Assembly: GCF_932294415.1 (NCBI RefSeq)
Contig: NC_065538.1
Coordinates: 41,112,843 to 41,176,842 of the forward strand
Source: Quercus robur
Taxonomy: Eukaryota > Streptophyta > Magnoliopsida > Fagales > Fagaceae
Reading direction: 5' to 3'
Length of the DNA stretch: 64,000 nt
In this document: one piece after another, positions 33,931-47,000 of the stretch
Layout: every line of letters starts with the position of its first letter
Numbering within the stretch: position 1 is the stretch's first letter
Notes under the pieces: model-generated
Seen by the model: the letters and a program-made list of their open reading frames with translations, nothing else
Databases searched by the model: none
Told to the model about the DNA's origin: nothing
Position numbers and translations under genes: made by a program

Positions 33931-35297
33931 ATGGAGAGTCTTACAAATCATTGGCGTAATCTATCTCTCATCGATAGGGAGGGAGGTAAGTTGTCAGTAA
34001 AAAGAAATAGAGCAAATCAAGAGTATACCATTGCAGCAAAATTTCTAATGACACGAGTTTTAAACACGGAGGTGATTGTTAGGACTTTTAGCCCTTTGTG
34101 GCAAGCCAGGAATGGATTTAAGGTCAGAGAGGCAGAAGATCATATAAGGCATTTTGTATTCGATAATGTAGAAGAGGTAGACAAAATCATGGCTAGTGAA
34201 CCTTGGAGCTTTGACAGGCATCTGGTCATCCTTCACAAGTTAGCAAACGTAGTACCAGTGTAGGAAGTGGCTTTCAATACTATATCTATTTGGGTCCAAG
34301 TACACGATATCCCGGTCAGCTTCTTGAACAGAGAGGTAGCCGAAGATCTGTGTGAGGCTATTGGAGTCGTAGACTGAAGCTCTAAGGATGAAGAAGTGGA
34401 TGGAGGAAGCTACATTAGAGTTCGAGTAAGGGTGGATATCTTAGTAACTCTGTACAGGGGTCGGGTGCTTTCAATAAAGGATGAGGAGGAGTTTTGGGTG
34501 TCTTTCAAATATGAACAACTTCCCAGAATTTGCTACTAGTGTGGATGCTTAGACCACTCTGATAAGGACTGTGAAAAGTGTATTGAAAGTGAGGGAACCC
34601 TAGACAGCAGTGACAAAAAATACGAACCATGGATTTAGGCTCCTACACCCCAAGGAAGGCGAAAACCGGTGGTTGTGGTACCTGGATTTTATGAAGCTAG
34701 GAAAAAAGGTGGCTTAAGGATGTCCAGTCCGGTGGCTAAGAAAGCAGCGCCGCCATCGAGGGAGGTTAGGGTTAAGGATAGCCAAGAAAACCTACGGATG
34801 GAGAAAGAAATGGAAGCGGTTGAAGCGCAAATTGCGGAAACATTCAATGCACCTGAGAAATCAAGTTTGAAACTGGCAGAATCTTTAAAGGGAGATATTA
34901 ACGAAAATAAAGGAGATTTTATTGAGAAGGAGATTTTATTGAGAAGCAGATTAGGGAGATTGACAGGGAATTAAATAATTTTGATATCTTAGGGAGTAAT
35001 TTAAGGGGAGCGCCAGCCAATCAAAAGGAGGTACACGTAGTCATTCCTTGTAGAGAAACAACTCCTAACTTAACCAGTGTGGCTGATACGGGTCATGAGG
35101 CAGGTGTTGGTCACATGGAGTACTTAAATTCACAAATCTCAGGCACAAAGGAAAATCTCCAGCCCGATACTCAAGTTTCCTCAACTGACTGTGCATGCAA
35201 AGGGAGATCCTTAATGAGAACATGGACAAGGGTAGCAAGGGTGGCTCAAAGTTCTGATGAATGCAGTAAAGGTGAAGTGGTTCTCTCCTCTAAATGA
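33931..35297 (+). pseudogene. L1 ORF1 (nucleic-acid-binding, DUF4283/CCHC type), broken
   Basis: From ATG 33931 (MESLTNHWRNLSL) the DUF4283-type domain spans about 33950-34440 (motifs AAKFLMTRVLN, VREAEDHIRHFVF, PWSFDRHLVILHK). A zinc knuckle follows near 34531-34572 (C-x2-C-x4-H-x4-C spacing). In-frame stops lie at 34261 (TAG), near 34375 (TGA) and near 34540 (TAG, inside the zinc knuckle). A 17-base tandem duplication (34913-34929 and 34930-34946) shifts the frame; the remaining C-terminal part reads on in another register to 35297. Confidence 0.8.
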
Positions 35298-35407
35298 ACT
35301 CTTATGGAGGTTGACAACTGTGATCCAAAAAAAAGAGAGTTGGTTGCCCAAAATAATCAGAATAATTCTTCAATTGTGGAGGCTGCTGGGCAACCCCGCT
35401 AAGAGCA

Positions 35408-38400
35408 ATGAATCTCCTATGTTGGCACTGTCGGGGGCTTGGGAACCTACCGACAGAACAAGAGCTTAGTGATTTGATTCGGGCACAAAATCCCTCAGTT
35501 GTTCCTAGCTAAAACATGACTGGATAAAACAAGGCTAGAAGATATTCGGATTAGATTAAATTTTGGTGGTATAATTGAAGTTTGTCGTGAAACGAGAGGG
35601 GAAGGGATTGTCATATTTTGGAAGAAGGAAATTGATTTCTCTTTAGGCACCTTTTCTCCAAATCATATAGATGGTATTGTGAATAAAGGTAGGAAGGATG
35701 AATGAAGGTTCACTGGTTTTTATGGAGAGTCAGAAACAACAAATCACCGCTTATCATGGTCTTGTCTGCGACGTTTAAAGAGTAGAACTTCTATTCCTTG
35801 GCTTTGTGCTGGGGATTTCAATGAGATCACAAGAAGTCATGAGAAAAGTGGGGGCTGACAAAGACCAGCAAGGCAGATGGAAGATTTTAGAGATGTGTTG
35901 GATGACTGTGGGTTTAGAGACCTTGGTTTTGTGGGGGGAAAATTTACATGGTGCAATGGGCATCCAAATGGTTTCACAATTTGGGAGAGGTTGGATAGAG
36001 TAGTTGCTACAATAGAATGGCTAGGAAAATTTCTGGTAACTAAGGTAATTCATTTAGAGTGTGGCTTCTCCGACCATAAACCTATTCTCATTTGCCTAAA
36101 TGGTATACCTAAGCTTAGGAAAAAACCATGGAGATTTGAGCATATGTGGTTAGAGGAAGAGGGGTGTAGGGATACGGTGGAGTCAGCATGGCTTTTTGAT
36201 GCTCCTAGTCAAGCCATGTCTTAGGTTGAAGGGAAGATTAGTCATTGCCAAGCAAAACTCAAGTGGTGGAGTCGGGTGGCAATTGGAAATGTTACCCGTT
36301 TACTAAGGGAAAAAAAAAAGAATTATTACGAAAGGCAGAGGATGCTGCAATAGCGAGTAGGTCCATGAATCAGGTGCTTAGGCTAAAAAAAGAAATAAAT
36401 GATCTTTTAACAAAAGAAGAAAAAATGTGGAAACAACGATCTCGAGCATTGTGGCTGCATGAAGGTGATAGTAATACTCGTTATTTCCATAGTCGAGCCA
36501 CTTACAGGTTCAGGAGAAACAGGATTGAGGCTTTGGAAAATTCTTTAGGCAAAAGGCATGTGGATGAAAATGGAATAGCAAATATTTTGGTTGATTTTTT
36601 ATCAAAATCTATTTGCTTCTTCCTTACCATACTAGATTGAGGAAGCTTTAAAAGCCACTCCTACGTTGGTAACGGAGGAGATGAACCAAGAACTTGTGGC
36701 ACCTTTTGAGAGAGCGGAAGTGGATTTTGCCTTAAAACAGATGGATCCTTTAAAAGCACCTGGACCAGATTGTATGCCTCCACTATTTTTCCAGCACTTT
36801 TGGTTGCCATTGGTGATGAAGTGGCAAAAATTGTCCTCACTTGTCTCAACATGGGCTCTATACCTTCATCAATAAACCAGACCTTTATCACTCTTATCCC
36901 AAAGGTTAAAAGCCCGGTAAGAGTTTCAGAATACCACTCTATTTCTCTATGTAATATTCTCTATAAGCTTATTTCTAAGATTCTAGCAAATAGACTTAAG
37001 AAAATTTTACCTTGTGTTATTTTTGAATTTCAAAGTGCTTTTTAGTCTAGTAAAGCTATTTCTAATAATATTCTAGTCACCTTTGAGACTTTGCACCATA
37101 TGAAGAACCAAAAAACTAAGGGGGGGGGGTGTTTATGGCTATGAAGCTAGATATGAGTAAGACATATGACCGGTGGAGTGGATTTATCTGGTGAAAATCA
37201 TGGAGAAACTGGGTTTTTGTGAGAAGTGGGTGTGTCTTGTCTTTGAGTGTATTAGCACTATGTCATACTCAATCTTGGTGAATGGAGAACCGAGGGGAGA
37301 TATTAGACCTTCAAGAGGTCTAAGGCAAGGGGACCCTTTGTCTCCATATCTTTTCCTGTTATGTTCAGAAAGGTTGAATAGGATGCTTCAAAGGGTAGTT
37401 ACTGATGATTCTATAAGGGGCTTCTCTTTATGTAAGAGGGGGCCAAAAATCTCACTTTTATTTTTTGCAGATGATAGTCTGTTATTTTGCAGAGCCTCTT
37501 TGTTAGATTTACAGGTTATTCAGAATATTCTATCATTGTATGAGAAAGCATCAGGCCAAAAGCTAAACCAAGAGAAGACTACCCTCTTTTTCAGTAAAGT
37601 AGTAAATGAAGACACCAAGACCTAAATCTCCAATTATTTAGCAGTACCTGAGGTAAAAGAATATGAAAAATATCTTGGCTTACCGGCTGTGGTGGGTAGG
37701 AAAAAGAAAGCGAGCCTTGGCTATATAAAAGAAAGAGTATGGTGAAAACTCCAAGGGTAGAAAGAGAAGCTTTTATCCCAAGTGGGTAGAGAGATTTTGC
37801 TCAAAGCAGTGATGCAAGCAATTCCCACTTTTGCGATGAGTTGTTTCAAACTACCAGGTGGCCTTTGTGATGAAATTGAAGCGCCAATCCGGAAATTCTT
37901 TTGGGGACAAAAGGGTGAGCAAAGGAAAATTCATTGGAAAAAATGGGAGGTGTTATGTAAGCCTAAGTCCGAAGGGGGGTTGGGATTCAAAGACTCGGCA
38001 AAATTTAAAGATGCATTGTTGGCAAAGCAAGTTTGGAGACTACTGAAGGACTAAAATTCCCTATTTTTTCGGGTTTTTAAAGCAAAATATTTTCCTACGG
38101 GTTTGATTTTTTATGCTAAAGCAATTGGGGGTCATATGCCTGCAGAGTATTCTCAAAGCCAGGAATGTGATCTCGATGGGTATGTGATGGAGGACAGGTG
38201 ACGAAAAAAGAATAAATATTTATAATGACAACTGGATGCCAGGGAAGGGATCTGCCAAGGTAGTTTCTCCACATGTGCTTGCATTGGAAGGTGCACAGGT
38301 TGCTGCCCTTATCAACTCAGACACAAGGACCTGGAATCAGAACATGTTACAACAACATTTCTTAAGTTTTGAGGCTAATTGTATCAAAACCATCCCACTG

Positions 38401-39500
38401 TGTTGGACAGACTAGAAGGATTGTCTAATATGGCCGGCATGCAATAATGGTGAGTACTCAGTTAAAACGGGTTATAAGCTCCTTTGTGAGGTAGAAAATG
38501 CTAGTGCCGCTTCGAGCTCAGACAGATCAAAGCAGGATCTTTTCTGGAAACATATTTGGAAGTTACGCATTCCAAATAAAATTAAAATGTTCCTATGGCG
38601 GGTCTGCTACAAATGCTTTGCCAACAAAGGAAAATTTGAAGAGGAGAAAGATATTAGACGATGCCACATGCAGTGCTTGCCTCTCGGCCCAGGAGAGCAA
38701 ATTCCATGCCATTTGGAGTTGCGCATGGCTTCATCATATTTGGATCCCCTGTTTCAACTGGATCTAAACAGAGCATCCCCAAATTCAAGATGTACAGGAG
38801 CTAACCCACTTGGTTGTGCAGCGGAATGATAATTCAGAGCTGTTTGCAGTTGTGGCATGGTTTATTTGGAACCACAGAAACCGATTGAGATTGAACGAAA
38901 AGGGGCTGGCTTCTGACATAATTTTTCAAGTGGCAAAATTGTACCTCTTGGACTTTCAGCTGAAGCTTTTGAAGACCATAGACGAACCATACAGAGGAAG
39001 CATAAAATGGAGACCTCCTTTGGGTGAATTGTACAAAACAGACTATGATGGGGCTGTGTTCAGTGAATCGAGAGAGACAGGTATTGGGGTTGTAGTTCAG
39101 GATGCAAATGGTGAGGTAATTGTGGCCCTTGCTGAAAACATCACATATCCAGGGTCAGTGGAGATGTTGGAAGCCTTAGCTGCAAGAAGGGCTGCAAAAT
39201 TTATTGTTGAATTAGGTATCTCTTTATCTGAATTTGAGGGTGATTCGAAGGTGGTGTGCAGGGCGTTGCAGGTAGCAAATTGGAGCCACCCGTCTATCGG
39301 TCAGATTGTAAAAGACACTTGGTCTATTGTTCGTTTGCTTAGAACCTTTTCTTTCTCTCATACTAGGCAGTAGGGTAATTGTGTAGCCCATGCTTTGGCT
39401 AAGAGAGCAATAGTTTCTTTTCCTTTATTGGTGTGGAGGGAGCATGTTCCATTTGACATACATCAGCTTGTTATTTTTGATTCTTCAACTACTTAATAAA
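35408..39500 (+). pseudogene. L1 ORF2 (endonuclease, reverse transcriptase, RNase H), broken
   Basis: It starts near ATG 35408 (MNLLCWHCRGLGN), the usual start of plant L1 ORF2, 110 bases after ORF1. Domains are the APE-like endonuclease (about 35408-36110; AGDFNEI near 35809, SDHKPIL near 36073), reverse transcriptase (about 36700-37700; LKAPGPDCMPPLFFQ near 36750, LRQGDPLSPYLF near 37320, FADD near 37464), a zinc-binding connection (about 38550-38760), and an RVT_3-type RNase H (about 39020-39400; YDGAVFSES, EALAARRAAKF, FEGDSKVV). The pieces lie in different frames with in-frame stops, for example TAA near 35510 in the first segment, so at least several indels have occurred. The last domain is well kept. 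Confidence 0.85.
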
Positions 39501-39557
39501 AGCGTTCGGTGTTGATTCTCAAAAAAAAAAAAAAAAAAAAAAAAAAAACTACAATAA

Positions 39558-41359
39558 ATTTTGTCATTAGAATATTATAAGAAATATATGTATTTATAAA
39601 AGGATTTATTATTTATTTATAATCACAAATTTTTATTTTACATCTTTAAACATTATTATGATTATATTTATTTCTATCTTTCTGTTGTACTATTTCAATA
39701 TATTTTAAAGTTTTTTTTTATGAATTTCTAATTGTTTGTGAGATTATATATATATATATATAGTAATAATAACTTTATTAGGAGATTCTATTGGAGATTC
39801 AATTAAACTTTTATTTCTTCTCTTATTTTTCTTAAATTTTTCATATCCAAATTGATTTTTTTAAGTAAGAATTCGTAATTAAAATAGTTACTAATAAAAT
39901 GAACCTGATCTATGATATAAAATTATGATATGATAAGATTAAAATAAATTATACAAAATATTAGAATCTATTTTATCACGACTTCACTTAATAATAGAAT
40001 TTCCCAACAATGTCAACCTATCCAAATAAAAATTTCCCAATAATGTCAATCTACCCAAATAAAGACGAATTAATATTAATAAAACAAAGATGAATTTTAC
40101 ATATAAAATCAAAATCACTATTACTTTACAAAAAAAAAAAATGATGAAAAGTATAATTTTTATATATATATATAAAAAAAAAAGACTTTTAATTTACCTT
40201 AGTTAAGGCTATGCATAGTGAAGGAAAGCTAAATTCTAATTTCCTATTTTGATTTTGGTGGAGAGAAAGAGATTGTTTGGTATGTGGTCATATGGTAAGT
40301 TGTGTGGAAGACTTGTCTATAAAACTTGAAACATTAAATTTATTGGATTTTTTTTTTTTTTTTTGAGAAACTATTGGAAATTGATTATTAGTGATGATTC
40401 AATATACTTACATCAAAAAAAAAAAATTTTTGGTTATAGTTTTGGATTTCAATTATATTTTTAAATCATCAAAGTCACTATTAGAGAATTTTAGTTAATG
40501 ATAGAATCATATAGAAGCATCAACTTGTTCAAGCAAGGATGGATTTAAACATAACAACTACCGTTTAATGTCTTCTTTCATTCTTGGGATATGTAAAGAA
40601 AAAAAAATGAATAATGTTATTGTAAATATTACAGGGTGACTTTATATTTTTACACAACTTTATATGAACATATGTGGGTGAATTTTGAGTTTAATTAGCT
40701 AAAATGTGATTTTTTTATTTTAGGCTAAAATGTAAAATGCATTCTCCAAGTTTAGTTGAAATTCATTTTAGTCTTTAAACTTACTTTTGTTCAATTAGTC
40801 CTTTAAGTTTCAAATTTATTTAATTAAGGTTTTTTATCCAATTTTATTTTTTAAAAATTGGCATTAAAAAAATATTATTTTCACCTAAAAAATATATAAA
40901 ATTAATAAAAATATTTAATGGGAGAATTTTTAATTTTTTTATTATTAGTTAATTGCATAATTTTTTTTTTAAATAGAATTAGACAAAGGGAAAAGTTTTG
41001 CTACATATTATGTGACTACAAAAAGAAAAGTGACAAATGTTCACTTGATCATGTGTATTGCACATGACCCTTGGGTATATGTTGCTTTCTTTTTGCTACT
41101 ACATAATCATGTATGTAACAATATCTTTGCTTTACACAAAAGATATGATTTGAATAAATTTAAAAGTTAAAGAACTAGTTGAACCAAAATAAATTAAAAT
41201 CTAAAATGAATTTCAGTAAAACATTTTTTTTATTTTTTATTTTTTCAAATGATACGGGGAGTGAAGAAAAAAAAAAAAAAAAAAAACGCTGTGTATATCG
41301 TGGTTTCCACTTCAACGTGGCCTTTTGCCTCCATAATTCAAAAGGATAAGATTCAAAAA
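39558..41359. other. Gene-free stretch upstream of MutS2
   Basis: AT-rich DNA. About 40720-40990 belongs to the dispersed repeat also seen near 20450 and 57480. About 40994-41130 has an imperfect inverted repeat (CTACATATTATGTGACTACA against its near complement), perhaps an old MITE. A poly(A) run lies at about 41268-41286, close to the MutS2 start. No gene. Confidence 0.45.
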
Positions 41360-41371
41360 ATGCAAATGTAA
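41360..41371 (+). promoter_or_regulatory. Three-codon upstream ORF before MutS2
   Basis: ATG CAA ATG TAA lies 66 bases before the MutS2 start codon. If the transcript begins upstream of it, this minimal ORF could reduce translation of the main frame. Whether it is transcribed is unknown. Confidence 0.25.
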
Positions 41372-41437
41372 GTAAAATTTCTCTCACGCCGACTCGACCC
41401 AAACTCAATCCCAACGCACCGAGTCAACTCGTTCCCC

Positions 41438-44026
41438 ATGCAACTCACCAATCTCCTATTCACCTCCGTCGCCCACAAAGCCCCTCCAGTTCTCTTCCCC
41501 AAAGTGAAAGCGCTCAATTCCAACTCGCCCGAGTCAGTCACTCTCTCCCAGACCCTCCAATCCGAAACCCTCGAAACCCTAGAATGGCCGTCACTCTGCA
41601 AACAACTCTCATCGTTCACGTCCACCACCATGGGATTCTCGGCCGCGCAGAAAGCCAAGATCCCCTTGGGCCAAACTCCGGAGGAGAGCCACAAGCTTCT
41701 CGATCAGACGGCGGCGGCGGCGGCAGCGTCGGCGATGATGATGATGATGGATTCTCCGCCATTGGATTTCTCGGGGATCGAGGATGTCTCGGGGATTTTG
41801 AACTCGGCTGTTTCGCGCGAGTTGCTCTCGATTTCGGAGCTCTGCGCGATTCGGCGAACGCTCCGAGCCGCGAAGCTCTTGTTCGAGAACTTGAAACAGT
41901 TGGTTAATACCGGAGATTGCTCTGAAACTGAAAGGTACTTTACTACTACTGTTATTATTATTATTAGAATTAGAGAAGGATTTAATTTGTTTCTCAAAAA
42001 AAGAAAAAAGAGAAGGATTTAATTTAATTTAGCTTTAATGAAACCCTAGCTTTACACCATCTAATTCTAATTACAATTTTGCCACTTCAATTTTTACAAC
42101 TTATAGCATAAACAGCTTCATACTGAATATTAGGGAAAATTTGCAAAATAATAATGTCTTAATTAATTAATGATAATTATTTAAATTGGCAAAACAGTTA
42201 TTTGGGAATATGGCCTTTTCTTTAGAATCATATTTCTACGATTTCAACTGACTTAACTGAGCTGAATTATAAGTGTCAAAAACACAATTTCAACATGAAA
42301 CATGATTTTAATAAAAAGGCTAGATTTCCAAATAGTTTAAAAGCAATGCTAATTTACATAATTATTACTAAAATGATATTGTTTTGCAAAATTTCCAATG
42401 AATATTATCCTAATAACATAACTAGGATATCATCGAATAACAAAACTAGGATCGACTACACCATAGGTTCAAATTCTATTTTTTTTTCCTTTTTTTGTCT
42501 CCATTGTGTGTGTGTGTGTGTGTGTGGGGGGGGGGGGGGGTATTTGTTTGGATTTTCAGCTCAAAGTCAAACCAAATCATTTATACATTTTGGTTTGCCT
42601 GACTTAAAATACGCATGGTGCTTAAAAATTCATTTTGATTTTAGATGTTATAGTAAGGGCATGCACTATTCTTAGAGTCTGTTTGAGATCTACTTATTTT
42701 GCTGAAATTGAAAACTTTTTGCTGAAAGTACTGTAGATAAATGTAAAAGTTAGCTAAAATAGTACAGTAAGACCCATGAATAGTACCAAAAAGTGCAGTG
42801 GGACCCATGAATAGTAGCAAAAATAAGCTGAATAGTAAAATAAGCTGGTTTTTTAATTTGGAGCCAAACACATACTTAGTGTCTGTTTGGAAACAGCTTA
42901 TTTAGTTGAAACTGAAATTTTTTTATTGAAAGTACTGTAGATAAAGCTAAAAAGTAGTTGAAATAGTATAGTGAGGCTCAGGAATAGTACCAAAAAGTGC
43001 AATGAAACCCATGAATAGTAATAAAAATAAGCTAAATAGTAAAAAAAGTTGGATTTTTAAGCCAATGCCAAACACACACTTAGTTTTGATAGTTTGCGGT
43101 ATATTCATAGATTTTATATTTTAATTGGGAGAGGTTCTCCAAACACTTGGCTTTTGTGGTGGGTGATGGTTCCCGCATATGTTTTTGGCATGATAGGTGG
43201 GTTGGGGATACCTCACTTAAAATGCTCTATCCTCAGCTATATGCGTGTTCTAGTGACAAGGAAGCTTGTATTTCTAACTTGTTGGATCATCAGGAGGATG
43301 GGAGTAGTAGATTTTGGAACGTGAGATTTTATAGGAATTTTCATGAGAGGGAATTTGAGGTTGCCTTCTCTTTACTAGAACTCATTCAGTCTTGGATCCC
43401 AAGAGGTATTGGGTGTGATAGACCCCATTGGTGTCTTAATGGGAATGGTAAGTTTGATACTCGGTTTTTCTATTATAAGATTAGGGTACATCTCTTTCTT
43501 GCTTCCCATGGAAGGGGATTTGGAAAGTCAAGGTTCCTAAGAGGGTGGCTTTCTTCTTGTGGACCGCAGCCCATGGTCAAATTCTTACCTTGGATAATTT
43601 GATGCTACAAGGCCTCCCTTTGGCGAATAGGTGCTGTATGTGCTGCTGTTCTACGGAATTTGTGGACCATCTTCTCATTCACTGTCCTATAGCTTATTCT
43701 TTGTGGGTGCAAATGTTACAAGCTTTGGGATTCAATGGGTCATGCTAGGTTCTGTGGAGAGTTTGGTGTCTTGTTGGAGTAATTGGTTGGGGAAATTTGC
43801 TTTGGACATATGGAATATGGTTCCTGGCTGTTTGATGTGGGTTGTTTGGTTGGAAAGAAATCGGTGCTCTTTTGAGGCTCTGGAGAGAACGCTTGATCAG
43901 TTACAAGCTCTCAGCCAAAATACTCTTTTTGAATGGACTAGGTTCTGGGGTTCTTCAAACTGTTCTTCTATTTTGGAGTTTTTTTCTTCCCTTAGAAGTG
44001 CCCCTTAAGTTGCTCTTCTTATTCTT

Positions 44027-44059
<33 letters not shown>

Positions 44060-47000
44060 TTGTTTTTTTTTTTCACCATCATGAACACCTGTATTTGCTG
44101 TTTCCGTTCTTTCATGATGAATATAAGTCTTATTAATTATCAAAAAAAAAAAAAAAAAATCAATTGACTTGAAATTTGAGAGAACATATAATCCAAGTGT
44201 GAGATTTTGAAAATCCTATAAAATGCTATTAAGCAATAATGTCATTTTTGTGGGTAATTCAATAGTTGGGGGTGGGGGATTTGGATCTTGGATATCTTTG
44301 TTGGAAACATCAAGAGGTGTCAGTTAATCTTACAAGGCTCTTGGCATTAACAAAGAGTTACATCATTTGGAACTTGAACTTTATCCAATAATTGTATTGA
44401 GTCTATTGACTATTATCATCAATATATTTGTAGTTGGAATTGATATTTTGGTCTGATGAGTTTGTATGGCGTGTCATATATTAGAGAAACAAAATGCAGA
44501 AGCAATGGTGATTAGAGTAATTATTCTAAAAGTTGAAAAACTTTAATTTTGCGAAAGATGGAATATGAGAATATGATGAAGAAGAGTGCAAATGTAAGAA
44601 AATAAATAGATAAGTGATATAACTTATAAGCTTTATAAGAAGTGGGACTTTGAGAGTGGTGAGAGGGGGAGGGGGTAATGGTGGAGATTATTAGGAGAGC
44701 TATTTGTGGTGTTGCAAGTTCATAATGAGTATTGTATTCCTGATGTATGGATGCTTTTTTTTTTTCTTTTTTTTAATTATAAATTTTTATAAATTTTTCT
44801 GATCTTTTTGATGTGTAGGTAAAAACTGATTGGAGTTAATTTTGGTTTAAGTGGGAAGTCTCGGTTTTATTGGTCTTCTTTAGTTGGCTTTTGGGTTTTG
44901 TTGATGTGTCTTTGTTTTGTTCTTTGGGTGTTATGGTTTGCATTCTGATTATAACAAATAGATGCATTTTGAGAATTTATTAGTAACCAAGCTGTTGATC
45001 TAAAAGGTAATAGATTTTGGAAAGAGATATGGTAAAAGAATGCTATATGTTGATCGTTAATCTTTTTCTGCTAGATATATTCCAGAAAGCCTAGGGGTAG
45101 AGTCTTAGAGGTTAGGAGCTCCTGCATTGACATGGTTTGCTGCATCAAACTGTGCCTAGAGTTAGCCTTTATTTTAAAATGGTTCGTGAGTTTGAATCTT
45201 CACAGTTCTTTTTTTGACTTGGTTCAAGACAATAAAGAGGATATTGTTTTTTTTCCAAAATAGGTGTCACCAGGCTCTGAAAGCTGCTGCTTCTATGTTA
45301 AGCAATTTTCTTTGCTACATCCCTGGATAGGTTGTCCTTATTGGTTGGCAGTCGGGGAGAAGCATTTATCATAAGGTAATGAGTTCTCATGTCACAGTAA
45401 GGGTGTCAGTATAAAAATTTGTTTTAAGGGGACTGTCACATATAGAGTGCTGTGCTTCTTTTTCTACATTTTCATACAACTGAAAGCAGGAGCTTCCTGC
45501 ATGATTTTGATGTTATAATAAGGAAATGAAAATTTATGTTTCTATTTGTATTCAAACAGGTACTTGCCTCTGCTTGAAATACTTAAGCACTGCAATTTCC
45601 AAGTGGAGTTAGAGCATAAAATAGGATTTTGCATTGATTGCAATTTGTTAATAATCCTTGATAGAGCTAGTGAAGATTTGGAGATCATTAGGTCAGAAAG
45701 GAAGAGGAACTTGGAAAGTTTGGATTCTTTGTTGAAGGGAGTGTCATCTCAGATTTTTCAGGCTGGGGCAATTGACAGACCTCTCATAACCAAGCGTCGG
45801 TCTAGAATGTGTGTTGGTATTAGGGCTTCCCACCGACATCTACTTCCAGATGGTGTAATATTAAATGTTAGTGGTTCTGGTGCAACATACTTTATGGAAC
45901 CCAAAGAAGCTATAGAGTTGAACAACATGGAAGTGAAGCTTTCAAACTCTGAGAAAGCTGAGGAGATAGCAATTTTGAGCTTACTTACATCTGAAATAGC
46001 GGAATCAGAAATAGAGATAAGGTATTTGTTGGATAGAATTTTAGAAGTTGATCTTGCTTTTGCAAGGGCTGCCTATGCTCAGTGGATGAATGGGGTCTGT
46101 CCAATTATCACTTCACAGGGTTGTGAGGCAATAAATTTTAATGAAGAAGAAGATTGTGCTCTGTCAGTAGATATTGATGGTATACAACATCCTCTGCTCC
46201 TTGAGTCCTCTCTGAGAAGTTCTTCAGATGTCATCACATCCAACTCTGGCAATTCAGTTCACTTGGGTGATGGAAATGGCACAATGACTTCTTTAAGTAT
46301 GTTAAGAGGTGCATCTGCTTATCCTGTGCCAATAGACATTAAAATTAAATGTGGAACCAGGGTGGTTGTGATATCAGGGCCAAATACAGGAGGGAAAACT
46401 GCTTCCATGAAAACCTTAGGTGTGGCATCTCTTATGTCAAAGGCTGGCATGTTTTTACCTGCTAAGAACCGCCCACAAATTCCGTGGTTCGATCTTGTTC
46501 TAGCTGATATTGGAGATCACCAGGTAGTTGTTTACCTTGTTTATGGCATATAAATTCTTAGTTCTTTTAGTTGTTCCTGCTTAGTCTTACTCTGGTTTTT
46601 TATTTTAGTCTTTGGAACAAAGTCTCTCAACTTTTAGTGGTCACATAACACGGATCTGTAACATCTTAGAAGTGGCCTCAAGAGAATCACTTGTCCTCAT
46701 TGATGAAATTGGTAGTGGAACAGATCCTTCAGAAGGTGTGGCCCTTTCCACCAGCATCTTGCAGTATCTCAAAGACCGTGTTAACTTGGCCGTTGTGACC
46801 ACTCATTATGCGGATTTGAGTCTCCTGAAAGAAAAGGATAGTCAGTTCGAGAATGCAGCCATGGAATTTTCACTAGAAACCTTACAACCTACTTATCAGG
46901 TCCTCTGGGGAAGCACTGGGAATTCAAATGCCTTGAGTATTGCTAAATCAATTGGTTTTGATCTAAATATAATTGAACGTGCACAACAATGGGTGGAACA

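Larger units (their letters stand above)
33750..39546 (+). mobile_element. Near full-length plant L1 LINE, broken
   Basis: The 5.8 kb unit has ORF1, ORF2 and a poly(A) tail (about 39521-39546). A direct repeat of 11 bases with one mismatch (AACTGCAATAA at 33739-33749, AACTACAATAA at 39547-39557) suggests the 5' end is close to complete. ORF1 begins at 33931. ORF2 has endonuclease, reverse transcriptase, zinc-binding and C-terminal RNase H-like domains. Several in-frame stops and frame changes make it inactive. Its 3' end, GATTCTC before the poly(A), is matched by several micro-insertions in this window. Confidence 0.88.

Noticed and set aside
41704-41997. Minus-strand and alternative-frame ORFs over MutS2 exon 1
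   Set aside because: Shadows of the MutS2 coding strand, whose exon phases fit exactly.
45090-45240. SINE in MutS2 intron 1
   Set aside because: GTCTTAGAGGTTAGGAGCTCC looks like box A, but the box-B-like word is too far away and no duplication was found.
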